14,988 bases of DNA from CAYWGR01 sp964458015 (GCA_964458015.1 CAYWGR010000145.1:1-14988); one strand, 5' to 3'. Positions 1 through 6,525 are shown, counted from the stretch's first letter. Made by a program: numbers and translations. The notes: a model not told the origin generated them from the sequence alone.

Positions 1-76
1 GGACTGGGGGCGGGGGGCGGGGGACGGGGGATTGGGGATTAGGGATTGGGGATTAGAGGTTTGGGATTTGGGGGTT
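1..76. repeat. G-rich GGGGATTAGGGATT-type tandem repeat inside the prenyl synthase gene
   Basis: The + strand has at least eight runs of 3-6 G in about 55 nt, first as GGGGGC units and then as alternating GGGATTG and GGGGATTAG units. The gene is on the opposite strand, so its mRNA is C-rich here and reads as Asn/Pro/Ser-rich protein. The G-tract spacing allows a G-quadruplex on the template strand. The repeat may extend beyond the window edge. Confidence 0.8.
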
Positions 77-630
77 GTGTCACTGGCCACTGACCACTGG
101 CCACTGGCCACTTTCTCTGAACCCTTTTCTGCTTCTACGTCGTCTGCCTGTCCGCCGACCATGTTACAGGGACCGGCGGCTTGGGCCAAGGCGGCACAGC
201 ACGCGGCAGCCACGGCGGGCGGCTGGATTTCGGAAGCCAAGACCTCGAAGGCCAAGGTCAACAACCCATCGCCGGCCAATATGGCCGTGGCTTCGTCGAA
301 CGCTTTGTGGCACGTAGGCCGACCGCGTCGCAGGTCGTCGTCATCCATGGCGGGCAGGTCGTCGTGGATGAGCGAATAGGCATGGACCATTTCGACGGCA
401 CATGCGGCAGGCATTGCCGCTTTTATGGATCCGCCGCACGCTTCGGCAGCCATCAGCACCAACATGGGCCGCAGACGTTTGCCGGGGGCCAAGAGACTAT
501 AGTGCATCGCCTCGCGAAGCCGTGGGGGGCAGCCGTCGCCCAATGCCATTCGCGCCGACAAGGCCGCGTCGATTTGCGGTCCCAGCGAGCGGGCGATTTC
601 CTGGAATGTCGTTAGCGATGCTAGAGGCAT
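1..630 (-). CDS. ispA: Polyprenyl (farnesyl/geranylgeranyl) diphosphate synthase, N-terminal part, with in-frame repeat insertion
   Basis: Trans-type prenyltransferase that condenses IPP with allylic diphosphates to make C15/C20 chains. Starting at the ATG at 630, 210 codons are open to the window edge, so the C-terminus is missing. Visible are GKRLRP (residues 50-55, IPP binding), the first Asp-rich motif DDLPAMD (90-96) followed by RRGRPTCHKAFDEATAILAGD, and MVGGQADD (157-164). Right after residue 168, where the family has a short loop before the IHxxKT helix, the frame enters low-complexity sequence (SGQWSVA-type, then Asn/Pro/Ser-rich) made from tandem DNA repeats; it stays open for 42 codons to the edge. 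It lies 25 nt downstream of xseB, the usual xseB-ispA order. A GGA lies only a few nt before the ATG, so the RBS is poor and translational coupling is possible. The family call is firm; chain length cannot be told, and whether the gene is intact beyond the edge is unknown. Confidence 0.88.
   Translation of the reverse strand, partial: MPLASLTTFQEIARSLGPQIDAALSARMALGDGCPPRLREAMHYSLLAPGKRLRPMLVLMAAEACGGSIKAAMPAACAVEMVHAYSLIHDDLPAMDDDDLRRGRPTCHKAFDEATAILAGDGLLTLAFEVLASEIQPPAVAAACCAALAQAAGPCNMVGGQADDVEAEKGSEKVASGQWSVASDTTPKSQTSNPQSLIPNPPSPAPRPQS
81..112. repeat. Tandem heptanucleotide repeat (CACTGGC/TGGCCAC unit)
   Basis: About four and a half copies of a 7-nt unit, one with a single change (CTGACCA instead of CTGGCCA). 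Because 7 is not a multiple of 3, three units make a 21-nt, 7-residue protein period, read here on the minus strand as SGQWSVA. The exact unit contains no stop codon in any of the six frames, so the array can expand or contract by multiples of 21 nt inside a gene without truncating it. Confidence 0.85.
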
Positions 631-655
631 TATCCTATTCAGTTTACGTCGGTCG

Positions 656-1030
656 TCATGCCTCGTCTATGCCTTCCTCCCCGAATAAAGGGTTGGCATC
701 CCCGCTTGGCGGTGCTTTTTTCGCGGCAGTGCGACGCTGGCTGCGGCGTTTCCCGGTGTCGCCGGGCTGGAAGGTGGCGGAATCGTCAAAGGGCTGAGTG
801 ATGGGGTTTCCTTCGGCATCGACGCCGCTTAAAAGTTCGATACGGCGTTCGGCCCGTTGCAGGAGATCGTAGGATTGGCGCAGCAGTTTGACGCCTTCCT
901 CGTATTGTTTCAACGATTCTTCCAGGCCGACTTCGCCTTCTTCGAGACTGTGGACGATCTGTTCGAGACGCTTCAGGGCGTCTTCAAAGCTGGGTTGCGA
1001 CGCCGCGTCGCCTTCGGATTTTTCGGCCAT
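656..1030 (-). CDS. xseB: Exodeoxyribonuclease VII small subunit
   Basis: Small helical subunit that assembles with XseA into the exonuclease VII that degrades single-stranded DNA to oligonucleotides in the cytoplasm. The core FEDALKRLEQIVHSLEEG followed by GLEESLKQYEEGVKLLRQ and the L(L)QRAERRIELL helix is the family signature. A hydrophilic C-terminal extension of about 50 residues rich in Arg, Lys and Ala is longer than in typical 70-80 aa homologues. I place the start at the ATG at 1030 (124 aa) because AAGAGG sits 8 nt before it; an in-frame ATG at 1048 would add six residues and has no good RBS. The gene lies 69 nt after guaA and 25 nt before the prenyl synthase, all co-directional, which suggests one transcript. 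xseA is not in the window. Confidence 0.92.
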   Translation of the reverse strand: MAEKSEGDAASQPSFEDALKRLEQIVHSLEEGEVGLEESLKQYEEGVKLLRQSYDLLQRAERRIELLSGVDAEGNPITQPFDDSATFQPGDTGKRRSQRRTAAKKAPPSGDANPLFGEEGIDEA

Positions 1031-1099
1031 GATAGAACCTCTTTTCATCTACCCATCGAACGATTTGTCGCGTCCTGCGAAGCCGCAAGCGGCTGTTGA

Positions 1100-2650
1100 C
1101 TACTCCCATTCAATCGTGGCGGGCGGTTTGCTGCTGATGTCGTAGACGACGCGGTTGACGCCTTTGACCTCGTTGATGATGCGGGTAGAGATGCGGGCCA
1201 GGAGGTCGTAGGGCAAGTGGCTCCAGTCGGCGGTCATGAAGTCTTCGGTGTCGATCGAGCGGACGGCCACGGCGTCGGCATAAGTGCGGGCGTCGCCCAT
1301 CACGCCGACGCTTTGCACCGGCAGAAGCACGGCGAACGCTTGCGATGTTTTGCGATAGAGGCCGGCTTGTTTGATTTCGCCCACGACGATGGCGTCGGCC
1401 TCGCGGAGGATATCGAGCCGTTTTTTGGTGACTTCGCCCAGGCATCGCACGGCCAGCCCGGGACCGGGGAAGGGATGCCGCCAAACGATGTCTTCGGGCA
1501 ATCCGAGCTGGAGGCCCAGGGTTCGCACTTCATCCTTGAACAGGTCACGCAGCGGTTCGATCAATTCGAAGGCCAGATCCTCGGGCAATCCGCCTACGTT
1601 GTGGTGCAGCTTGATCGTGGCGGCCGGGCCGTCGGGCGAACCGCCGCTCTCGATCACGTCGGGGTAGAGCGTGCCTTGAGCGAGGAATTTGGCGTCTTTG
1701 ATCTTCGCGGCTTCGTCGGAAAAGCAGTCGATAAAAGCGTGGCCGATGCGGCGGCGTTTTTCTTGCGGATCGGTGACGCCGGCCAGGGCCGCGAGGAATC
1801 GGTCCTCGGCTTTGACGACGTGCAGGTCGGCTTTGAAGTGGCCGGAAAACTCGCGGACGATCGCTTCTTCTTCATCCTTGCGCAGCAGGCCGTTATCGAC
1901 CAGGATGCAGGAAAGCTGAGGGCCGATGGCTTGCGACAGCAATGCGGCGACCACGGCGGAATCGACGCCGCCGGAGAGCCCGCACACGACGCGATCCTGG
2001 CCCACGCGGCGGCGGACGGCCTCGACGGTTTCGCGGGCGAAATCGCCAAGTTTCCAAGAGCCTTCGCAATGGCAGACCCTTTTCAAGAAGTTGCCGAGAA
2101 TTTCCGAGCCTTGCGGCGTGTGGGTCACTTCGGGATGAAATTGCAGGCCGTAGATCGGCAGCGTCCGATGCTTGACGGCGGCTACCGGACACGTGTCGGT
2201 GGTGGCCAGCGACTCGAAATCGCCGGATGCCTGCGAGACCTGATCGCCGTGGCTCATCCAGACTTCAATGTCGTCGGGCAGGCCGTCGAAGAGGACGTTC
2301 GGCTTCGTCACGCGGCAACGGGCACGGCCGTATTCGCGGGTCGGCGTGCTTTGCACTTGTCCGCCGAGCGATTGGCAGGCCAGATGAAGGCCGTAGCAAA
2401 TGCCAAGCACCGGCAGGCCGAGGCGGAAGATCTCGGGGTCGCATTTCGGAGCGCCGGCTTCGTAGACGCTGGCCGGTCCACCGGAAAGGATGATGCCTTG
2501 CGGCGCTAGTTCGCGAATACGCTGGGCGGTAATGTTGTGTCGAACGATTTCGCAGTAGACGTGCTGCTGCCGCACGCGCCGCGCGATTAGTTGCGCGTAT
2601 TGGGAGCCGAAATCCAGAATCAAAACTTTTTCATCAGCCAGACGCTTCAT
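1100..2650 (-). CDS. guaA: GMP synthase (glutamine-hydrolysing)
   Basis: Cytoplasmic enzyme that converts XMP to GMP with ATP and glutamine, the last step of guanine nucleotide synthesis. The 516 aa are full length for the family. The N-terminal class I glutamine amidotransferase has the nucleophile in GICYG (C85) and catalytic H172 and E174 in FHPE. The ATP-pyrophosphatase domain starts near residue 205 with the P-loop SGGVDS (226-231). The dimerisation domain ends in the canonical KPPATIEWE. The ATG at 2650 is preceded by GGAGG at 7 nt. A perfect TATAAT lies about 27 nt upstream. It is the first gene of the apparent guaA-xseB-ispA transcript. No unusual residues seen. Confidence 0.98.
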   Translation of the reverse strand: MKRLADEKVLILDFGSQYAQLIARRVRQQHVYCEIVRHNITAQRIRELAPQGIILSGGPASVYEAGAPKCDPEIFRLGLPVLGICYGLHLACQSLGGQVQSTPTREYGRARCRVTKPNVLFDGLPDDIEVWMSHGDQVSQASGDFESLATTDTCPVAAVKHRTLPIYGLQFHPEVTHTPQGSEILGNFLKRVCHCEGSWKLGDFARETVEAVRRRVGQDRVVCGLSGGVDSAVVAALLSQAIGPQLSCILVDNGLLRKDEEEAIVREFSGHFKADLHVVKAEDRFLAALAGVTDPQEKRRRIGHAFIDCFSDEAAKIKDAKFLAQGTLYPDVIESGGSPDGPAATIKLHHNVGGLPEDLAFELIEPLRDLFKDEVRTLGLQLGLPEDIVWRHPFPGPGLAVRCLGEVTKKRLDILREADAIVVGEIKQAGLYRKTSQAFAVLLPVQSVGVMGDARTYADAVAVRSIDTEDFMTADWSHLPYDLLARISTRIINEVKGVNRVVYDISSKPPATIEWE

Positions 2651-2676
2651 TACCCACCCTCCAGGGGAAACCGCGT

Positions 2677-2682
2677 ATTATA
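2677..2682 (-). promoter_or_regulatory. Probable guaA -10 box (TATAAT)
   Basis: TATAAT reads on the minus strand 26 nt before the guaA ATG. No convincing -35 is seen at 16-18 nt spacing, so this rests on the -10 match and the position. An implied transcript start near 2670 would give a leader of about 20 nt carrying the GGAGG at 2658-2662. Confidence 0.45.
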
Positions 2683-2721
2683 AGCCCCGTGGAAGCGGTC
2701 GCCTAGTGGCTCCTAGGGCAA

Positions 2722-2763
2722 TGCTCCCCTCTCCCGAAAGCGGGAGAGGAGTGTGAGGGTTGG
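2722..2763. repeat. CCTCTCCCG/CGGGAGAGG hairpin repeat, copy 1
   Basis: A perfect 9-bp inverted repeat (2728-2736 and 2741-2749) with a 4-nt AAAG loop, followed by GTGTGAGGGT. Read on the minus strand it matches the element at 8222-8266: CCCTCAC, a short spacer, CCTCTCCCG, loop, CGGGAGAGG or CGGGCGAGG, then GGAG. The two copies are in opposite orientations. It lies upstream of guaA and downstream of the hydrolase gene and has no following T-tract, so it is a REP-like element rather than a classic terminator. The rest of the gap (2764-2912) holds nothing I can identify. Confidence 0.75.
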
Positions 2764-2912
2764 CTGCAAAAAAGTGATCGGAGTTTCTGCCAATCCTGTT
2801 CGGCACGGTGATTGCTTCGGAAATGGCCGAGTTTTGCGGATAACCCTAAGGTGGTGTTTTTTCGCTAGGCCATGGCGCATGCAATCATCGGCATGACTGG
2901 CGAACTAAATGC

Positions 2913-3731
2913 TTACAGATGCCCGGGCGGCGTAAAGTTGAAGCTGCGGCTTTGGTTCATGAAGGTCAGCGGATTTTCGTAGACGATCCGGTGGATCAGC
3001 GACTCGCTATGTCCCCGACGACGCATGAGATACATAAAATTGACGACCGCCAACGGATCCGACGGTCCCCAGTCGGCCGACGAAGTGACCATGATCCGCT
3101 CGGGCCCGTAGATCTCGATCATGTCGATTGCGCGGTCCGGCGTTGTTTTGGTCGTGGGATAGAGCGTAAGCCCGGCCCAATAGCCTTCGTCCAACACCAT
3201 GCGAATCGTATGCTCCTCGCAGTGATCGACCCAAATGCGGCTGCGATCGACGCGACGGTCGGCCTTCAGCAGATCGAGAATCATGCGGGTGCCGCGGTAC
3301 TTCTCTTCCATGTGCGGCGTGTGGAACAGGAGTTGCTCCTCGCGCTGCAAGGCCAGATCGACCAGCTCGGCAAGCGTCGTCATCTCGTTTTTCGTGCATT
3401 TGTTGAGCCCGATTTCGCCGATGCCCAGCACGTCGGGCTTATCGAGGAACTCCGGCAACATCGCGATCACTTCGCGGGCAAGGCTGACGTTCTCGGCCTC
3501 TTTGGCGTTCATGCCGACCCAGGTGTAATGGCGCATGCCGTAGTTGGAAGTGCGTTTCGGTTCCCATTCGGTAAGCTGCCGGAAGTAGTCGTAAAAGCTG
3601 CCGGCACACGAGCGGTCGTAGCCCATCCAAAACGCGGGCTCGCCGACCGCAAGGCATCCGGCCTTGGCCAATGCGTGAAGATCGTCGGTGGTTCGCGAAG
3701 CAATGTGGATATGAGGATCGAAGAAATACAT
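2913..3731 (-). CDS. TatD-family metal-dependent hydrolase, EboB-like
   Basis: A 272-aa TIM-barrel amidohydrolase-type protein. It carries a full set of TatD-like metal ligands: HxH (H7, H9), E106 in GEIG, H137 in FHTPH, H170 in VDH and D220 in SSADWG. The N-terminal SRTTDDLHALAKAG, EPAFWMG and SFYDYFRQLTEWE segments match what I recall of EboB, a protein of the ebo cluster needed for export of cyanobacterial scytonemin precursors and similar metabolites. Other ebo genes (UbiA-type prenyltransferase, EboA, EboE) are not in the window. The C-terminal 40 residues are not recognised. The ATG at 3731 has no visible Shine-Dalgarno; a G/A-rich repeat lies a few nt upstream. It is third in a leftward run after the coiled-coil protein and the 73-aa protein. 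The exact substrate is unknown. Confidence 0.82.
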   Translation of the reverse strand: MYFFDPHIHIASRTTDDLHALAKAGCLAVGEPAFWMGYDRSCAGSFYDYFRQLTEWEPKRTSNYGMRHYTWVGMNAKEAENVSLAREVIAMLPEFLDKPDVLGIGEIGLNKCTKNEMTTLAELVDLALQREEQLLFHTPHMEEKYRGTRMILDLLKADRRVDRSRIWVDHCEEHTIRMVLDEGYWAGLTLYPTTKTTPDRAIDMIEIYGPERIMVTSSADWGPSDPLAVVNFMYLMRRRGHSESLIHRIVYENPLTFMNQSRSFNFTPPGHL

Positions 3732-3738
3732 GGCACAA

Positions 3739-3823
3739 CTAGGGGCTAGAGGCTAGGGGTTAGGGGCTAGAGATTAAAGCCCTGCACACATGCCGGACTC
3801 TATTCCCTGGCCCCTAAGCCCTA
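3739..3823. repeat. GGGGCTAGAGG-type repeat with inverted arms
   Basis: The left part holds three CTAGGGG/CTAGAGG-like units, two of them variants (CTAGAGG, TTAGGGG). The right part (near 3806-3823) carries the complementary form CCCCTAAGCCCTAG. The pair could fold with a 30-40 nt loop. It fills essentially the whole gap between two minus-strand genes: its right edge supplies the stop codon of the 73-aa gene (TAG, 3821-3823) and its left edge is 7 nt from the hydrolase ATG. Confidence 0.75.
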
Positions 3824-4042
3824 GTCGCGCAATGAAAGCGCCATTTGGATCCGTTCCGCGCGATCGGGCACGTCGGCAAGAAGAATATCGAGGGCCTGGG
3901 TGATTTTACCTCGCCGCGGATCGTCGGCCGGCGATTGCTCGCGATCCAACCGATCGAACATCGCCGCCAACTCGATCAGGCGGCAGCGAATGCCCAGAAA
4001 TTCACGGTCCATCCCCTTAACAACAGGCAGGGAACTCGACAT
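3821..4042 (-). CDS. Small conserved-looking protein, unknown function
   Basis: 73 aa, predicted soluble, with no signal peptide or membrane segment. It is mostly helical in appearance and acidic/basic mixed, with GMDREFLGIRCRLIELAAMFDRLDR near the N-terminus and an ADVPDRAERIQMALSL C-terminus. I do not recognise a named domain. Support for it being real: GGAGG 7 nt before the ATG, a 27-nt gap to the upstream gene on the same strand, and codon use like its neighbours. The stop codon is formed by the edge of the 3739-3823 repeat, so the original C-terminus could have been slightly different. It may be co-transcribed with the membrane coiled-coil protein; no function is assigned. Confidence 0.72.
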   Translation of the reverse strand: MSSSLPVVKGMDREFLGIRCRLIELAAMFDRLDREQSPADDPRRGKITQALDILLADVPDRAERIQMALSLRD

Positions 4043-4069
4043 GCGATGACCTCCGTGCCGACAGGAACA

Positions 4070-5491
4070 TTAATAGGCGCTCGCGGGAACGCGGGCAGGC
4101 GGCGTGCGCGGCTTGAACACGTCGCTGACGTTGCCGATGGACTTCCGCTGAACTCCGTCGTCCGGCTTTGCGGCAAAATCCTTCGGATTCGCGCTCTGAC
4201 CAAAGTGTACAACCGGTGCTTGGTTTTTCCAACCCATGCGTTGGAGCAAATCGGCGAGCTGAATCTTCTGAACGCCAAGTCTCGTGGCGTCGCCCTGCAT
4301 CTTCGTGACCGAGGCGATCATGGCTGCGCCGCCCTTTTCGTTCGGCGCTTCGCCCAAGACCAGATAGCGCGTGGTGACGGTGATTTCGCCGACTTTCTTG
4401 CCCTTGTCGTCGATGTAGCTATCGACCACGCCGCCGTTCATGCTGATCAGATTCAAAACGGTCTGCAAATCGCTCTTGCCGTCGCCGTCGATGTCGATGA
4501 TGCCTGCCAAGGCGAAGTGGCGTTTTTCGCCCGGCTTCCAAACCGGCGTGAAGATTTTGTCGCCCGGCATGATCGGGTTGGTCATATTGTCGTCGAACAC
4601 CCGAGCCTCGGCCAGATGATCGCCGAGAACCTGCAATATCTCGATGCTTCCTTTTTTGCCGCCGGCGGTCATGTCGGTTACGTCGGCATTATAAACGCTG
4701 AAGGTGACTTGCCGCTGAAGTGCGTCGGCCCGGCCAAGGTTGATCCAGGCGGTGCCGGTGCTTTGATTAACCCAGCGAATTTCGCCCTGGGGAGCTTCGA
4801 ATTTCTGCGAGGTCACGCCTTCCAGCGTTTCAGACAACGACTTGTTGATCGAAACCAATTTTTGGTTGCGGCCGACGGCGTCCTGGAACTTGGCGTCGAT
4901 CTTGGCCAACGAGGCGGCGGCGTCTTTCCGCGCGGCGTCCAAATCGGTCTTCAGCTTGGCGCCCTCTTGGGTGATCCGGTCTCGCTCGGACTTGAATTTC
5001 TCGCGTTCGCCCGCCAAGTCCTTGCCGGCCTCTTCGGCTGCTTTCTCGAACTTGTCGATCTGTGGTTGTTTGCTCGCCTCGCGGACGGCGAAGTCGGCTT
5101 CAAGCTTCTTTACTTTCTTATCGGCCAAATCCAGCTTGGCGTTCGTCTCGTCGATCGTTTTGGCCATCTTCTCGAGCAGCGGGCGGTAGAAGCGAGCTTC
5201 CTCGGGATAGCTGCCGCCGTACTTCTTCATGTCTTCATTGAAAATCGTGTTGGTAATGGCGTCCATCTTCTCGGTTTTCGCAACGCCGATCAACCGCTTC
5301 AGCTCGTCCATGTACCCTTCATTTTCGGCAACCTGCCGCGTGGCTTTGTCGCGTTCGGCCAAGTTGTTCTTCGCTTTGATGTCGGCTTCTTCGTATTGGC
5401 GGAAGAATAAATAGGTCGTTACGCCCAAAATGATCGTGAGCATAACGAAGATGATCAAAGCGATTTGAAGACCTTGATTTTCGCGGGCCAT
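4070..5491 (-). CDS. Membrane-anchored coiled-coil protein with BRCT-like C-terminal domain
   Basis: 473 aa. A single membrane segment lies at about residues 8-30 (IALIIFVMLTIILGVTTYLF) after a short basic N-terminus with few charges. Residues 31-225 are highly charged, Ala/Lys/Glu-rich, and should form a long coiled coil. Residues 236-320 look like a beta domain (GEIRWVNQSTGTAWINLG, then PIMPGDKIFTPVW). Residues 324-421 have a BRCT-like pattern: FALAGI near the start, NLISMNGGVV (347-356), TTRYLVLGE (373-381), DATRLGVQKIQLADLLQRMGW (401-421). A Pro/Lys-rich tail follows. A DIDGDGKSD segment (333-341) resembles part of a calcium loop, without the usual position-12 Glu. The overall plan (anchor, coiled coil, beta domain) recalls MreC. 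Start ATG 5491 has AAGGAG 10 nt upstream and a strong promoter. Inside-out orientation is not certain; the function is unknown. Confidence 0.85.
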   Translation of the reverse strand: MARENQGLQIALIIFVMLTIILGVTTYLFFRQYEEADIKAKNNLAERDKATRQVAENEGYMDELKRLIGVAKTEKMDAITNTIFNEDMKKYGGSYPEEARFYRPLLEKMAKTIDETNAKLDLADKKVKKLEADFAVREASKQPQIDKFEKAAEEAGKDLAGEREKFKSERDRITQEGAKLKTDLDAARKDAAASLAKIDAKFQDAVGRNQKLVSINKSLSETLEGVTSQKFEAPQGEIRWVNQSTGTAWINLGRADALQRQVTFSVYNADVTDMTAGGKKGSIEILQVLGDHLAEARVFDDNMTNPIMPGDKIFTPVWKPGEKRHFALAGIIDIDGDGKSDLQTVLNLISMNGGVVDSYIDDKGKKVGEITVTTRYLVLGEAPNEKGGAAMIASVTKMQGDATRLGVQKIQLADLLQRMGWKNQAPVVHFGQSANPKDFAAKPDDGVQRKSIGNVSDVFKPRTPPARVPASAY

Positions 5492-5640
5492 GAATCACAT
5501 ACTCCTTGACGACTGCCGTGTTCGACGACGTTGTACGACATCGGCGGGGATACGAAGAGCACCTCTTCTCGATTGCTTCTTGGCGGCTTGTTCCGCAGAG
5601 CCGCCGTGAAAACATGGAGAACTTAGACGCAAATACCTAT
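5492..5640 (-). promoter_or_regulatory. Long 5' leader with two hairpins upstream of the membrane coiled-coil gene
   Basis: The predicted transcript start near 5639 leaves a leader of about 148 nt. It contains two perfect inverted repeats: GGCGGCT/AGCCGCC (5582-5588 and 5599-5605, 10-nt loop) and GAAGAG/CTCTTC (5554-5559 and 5563-5568, 3-nt loop). The RBS AAGGAG (complement of 5502-5507) lies further downstream, unpaired by these stems. I recognise no riboswitch or T-box class. Confidence 0.35.
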
Positions 5641-5645
5641 TGCCG

Positions 5646-5674
5646 ATTTTACCCAGCTTACGGCCAAGTGTCAA
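5646..5674 (-). promoter_or_regulatory. Sigma70-type promoter, TTGACA-17-TAAAAT
   Basis: On the minus strand, a perfect TTGACA (5669-5674) is followed after exactly 17 nt by TAAAAT (5646-5651), five of six matches to TATAAT. It points at the membrane coiled-coil gene that starts at 5491. No operator-like palindrome overlaps it. Confidence 0.65.
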
Positions 5675-5744
5675 CGAAATGCCGTAATATAGTACTAGAG
5701 ATCACAAACCAAACCGCCCCGGCAAGGGGTAGGCGGAGAAAGGT

Positions 5745-5805
5745 ACGGCAGGCTTGTTTTGGCCTTCCACCCGTAGGGTGGGTCGGTTGCGGCAAGCCTT
5801 GCCGT
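5745..5805. repeat. ACGGCAGGCTTG inverted repeat with inner CCACCCGTAGGGTGG hairpin
   Basis: Outer arms ACGGCAGGCTTG (5745-5756) and CAAGCCTTGCCGT (5793-5805) are complementary with one extra base. They enclose a perfect inner hairpin CCACCC-GTA-GGGTGG (5767-5781). The inner GTAGGGTGGGTC matches, in opposite orientation and with one change, GACCCGCCCTAC at 9379-9390, so parts of this element occur again in the window. It lies just downstream of the DtxR-type gene. Confidence 0.75.
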
Positions 5806-5837
5806 GGCTTTATTCCCCGGGGAATGCGATTCACGGC
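5801..5837. repeat. Nested palindrome overlapping the stop of the DtxR-type gene
   Basis: A perfect 14-nt palindrome ATTCCCCGGGGAAT (5812-5825) is flanked by arms GCCGTG (5801-5806) and CACGGC (5832-5837). The stop codon of the DtxR-type gene (TGA, complement of 5831-5833) lies in the outer arm. The 5' arm is shared with the neighbouring repeat. No T-tract follows, so it is not a classic terminator. Confidence 0.6.
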
Positions 5838-6397
5838 TTTGGCTTACGGGGTTTCTTGGCCGGGTTTCGCGGTTTTCGCGAGGTGCAACATGATGATTCG
5901 TCGATTGCGGTTGCATCCTCTTGTGTTGCGTCGTGCCGTCGTGCCGCTTCTTTGTTTTCCTGAAAAGCGGCCTGGAATTGCTTCAGACATTGCTGCCGGG
6001 CCGAGGGGCATTCCTTGACGAACCGTGCAAACGACGCCAGACGATCCAGCACTTCGGCATCCATGACGTGTTCGATCCGGCAGGCGTTTGCGTCGGCCAT
6101 CTCGCGATCCAAGGCAAGCACCTCGATAAAGAATTCACGCACGATTTCGTGCCGCCGGATCACGTCTTCCGCAATTTTTCGGCCCTCGGGCGTCAGCGTT
6201 GCGGCCTCGTAGGCGCTGTAATGCACGAAACCTTTTTCCGCCAGACTGCGCAAGGTCGCCGTGACCGTCGATTTATGAACCGACAAGGCGGCGGAAATAT
6301 CGCGCACCCGTGCAACGCCTTTGTCGCCGACCAGCCAGGCAATGGCCTCCAGATAATCTTCCAGCGTCGTTGTGATTGTCTGTGTTTTGGCCATCAT
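5831..6397 (-). CDS. DtxR/MntR-family metal-dependent transcriptional repressor
   Basis: 188 aa from the ATG at 6397. An N-terminal winged helix (TTTLEDYLEAI, then DISAALSVHKSTVTATLRSLAEKGFVHY) is followed by the metal-binding and dimerisation domain (RRHEIVREFFIEVL, NACRIEHVMDAEVLDRL). The D and E in LEDYLE match the MntR-type ligands, while Cys in ACRIEH sits where DtxR has its Cys ligand, so Mn versus Fe specificity is open. There is no C-terminal SH3/FeoA domain; instead a Lys/Pro/Arg tail (KPRNPAKKPRKPKP) ends inside a palindrome. Such proteins repress metal uptake genes when loaded with metal. A GTG at 6472 would add 25 residues unlike the family, so I reject it. Neither ATG at 6397 nor 6394 has a clear Shine-Dalgarno. 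No metal transporter is adjacent. Confidence 0.9.
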   Translation of the reverse strand: MMAKTQTITTTLEDYLEAIAWLVGDKGVARVRDISAALSVHKSTVTATLRSLAEKGFVHYSAYEAATLTPEGRKIAEDVIRRHEIVREFFIEVLALDREMADANACRIEHVMDAEVLDRLASFARFVKECPSARQQCLKQFQAAFQENKEAARRHDATQEDATAIDESSCCTSRKPRNPAKKPRKPKP

Positions 6398-6525
6398 TGG
6401 AAGTTTGTGAACGGCTTGAAAATCGTGTCGGTTGGCCCATTGTCCTTCAGATATTGTCGGAATCAAAGGCACCGTCCGCGGCTATGTAAAAACGAGCGTC
6501 GCCCTTTCGCTGGATGGTGCACTCT

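Noticed and set aside
81..112. CRISPR-like array
   Set aside because: Units are only 7 nt with no spacers, and there are no cas genes nearby; it is a simple tandem repeat.
181..615. 144-codon + strand frame over the prenyl synthase region
   Set aside because: It overlaps the strongly supported synthase motifs on the minus strand and has no family resemblance.
1217..2509. 430-codon open frame on the + strand, antisense to guaA
   Set aside because: It lies wholly inside the well-supported guaA gene, has no family match I can see, and is explained by GC-rich codon bias.
3845..5410. 521-codon open frame on the + strand, antisense to the membrane coiled-coil gene
   Set aside because: Repetitive Ala/Leu/Val/Phe composition that mirrors the coiled-coil codons on the other strand; the minus-strand gene has promoter, RBS and recognisable domains.
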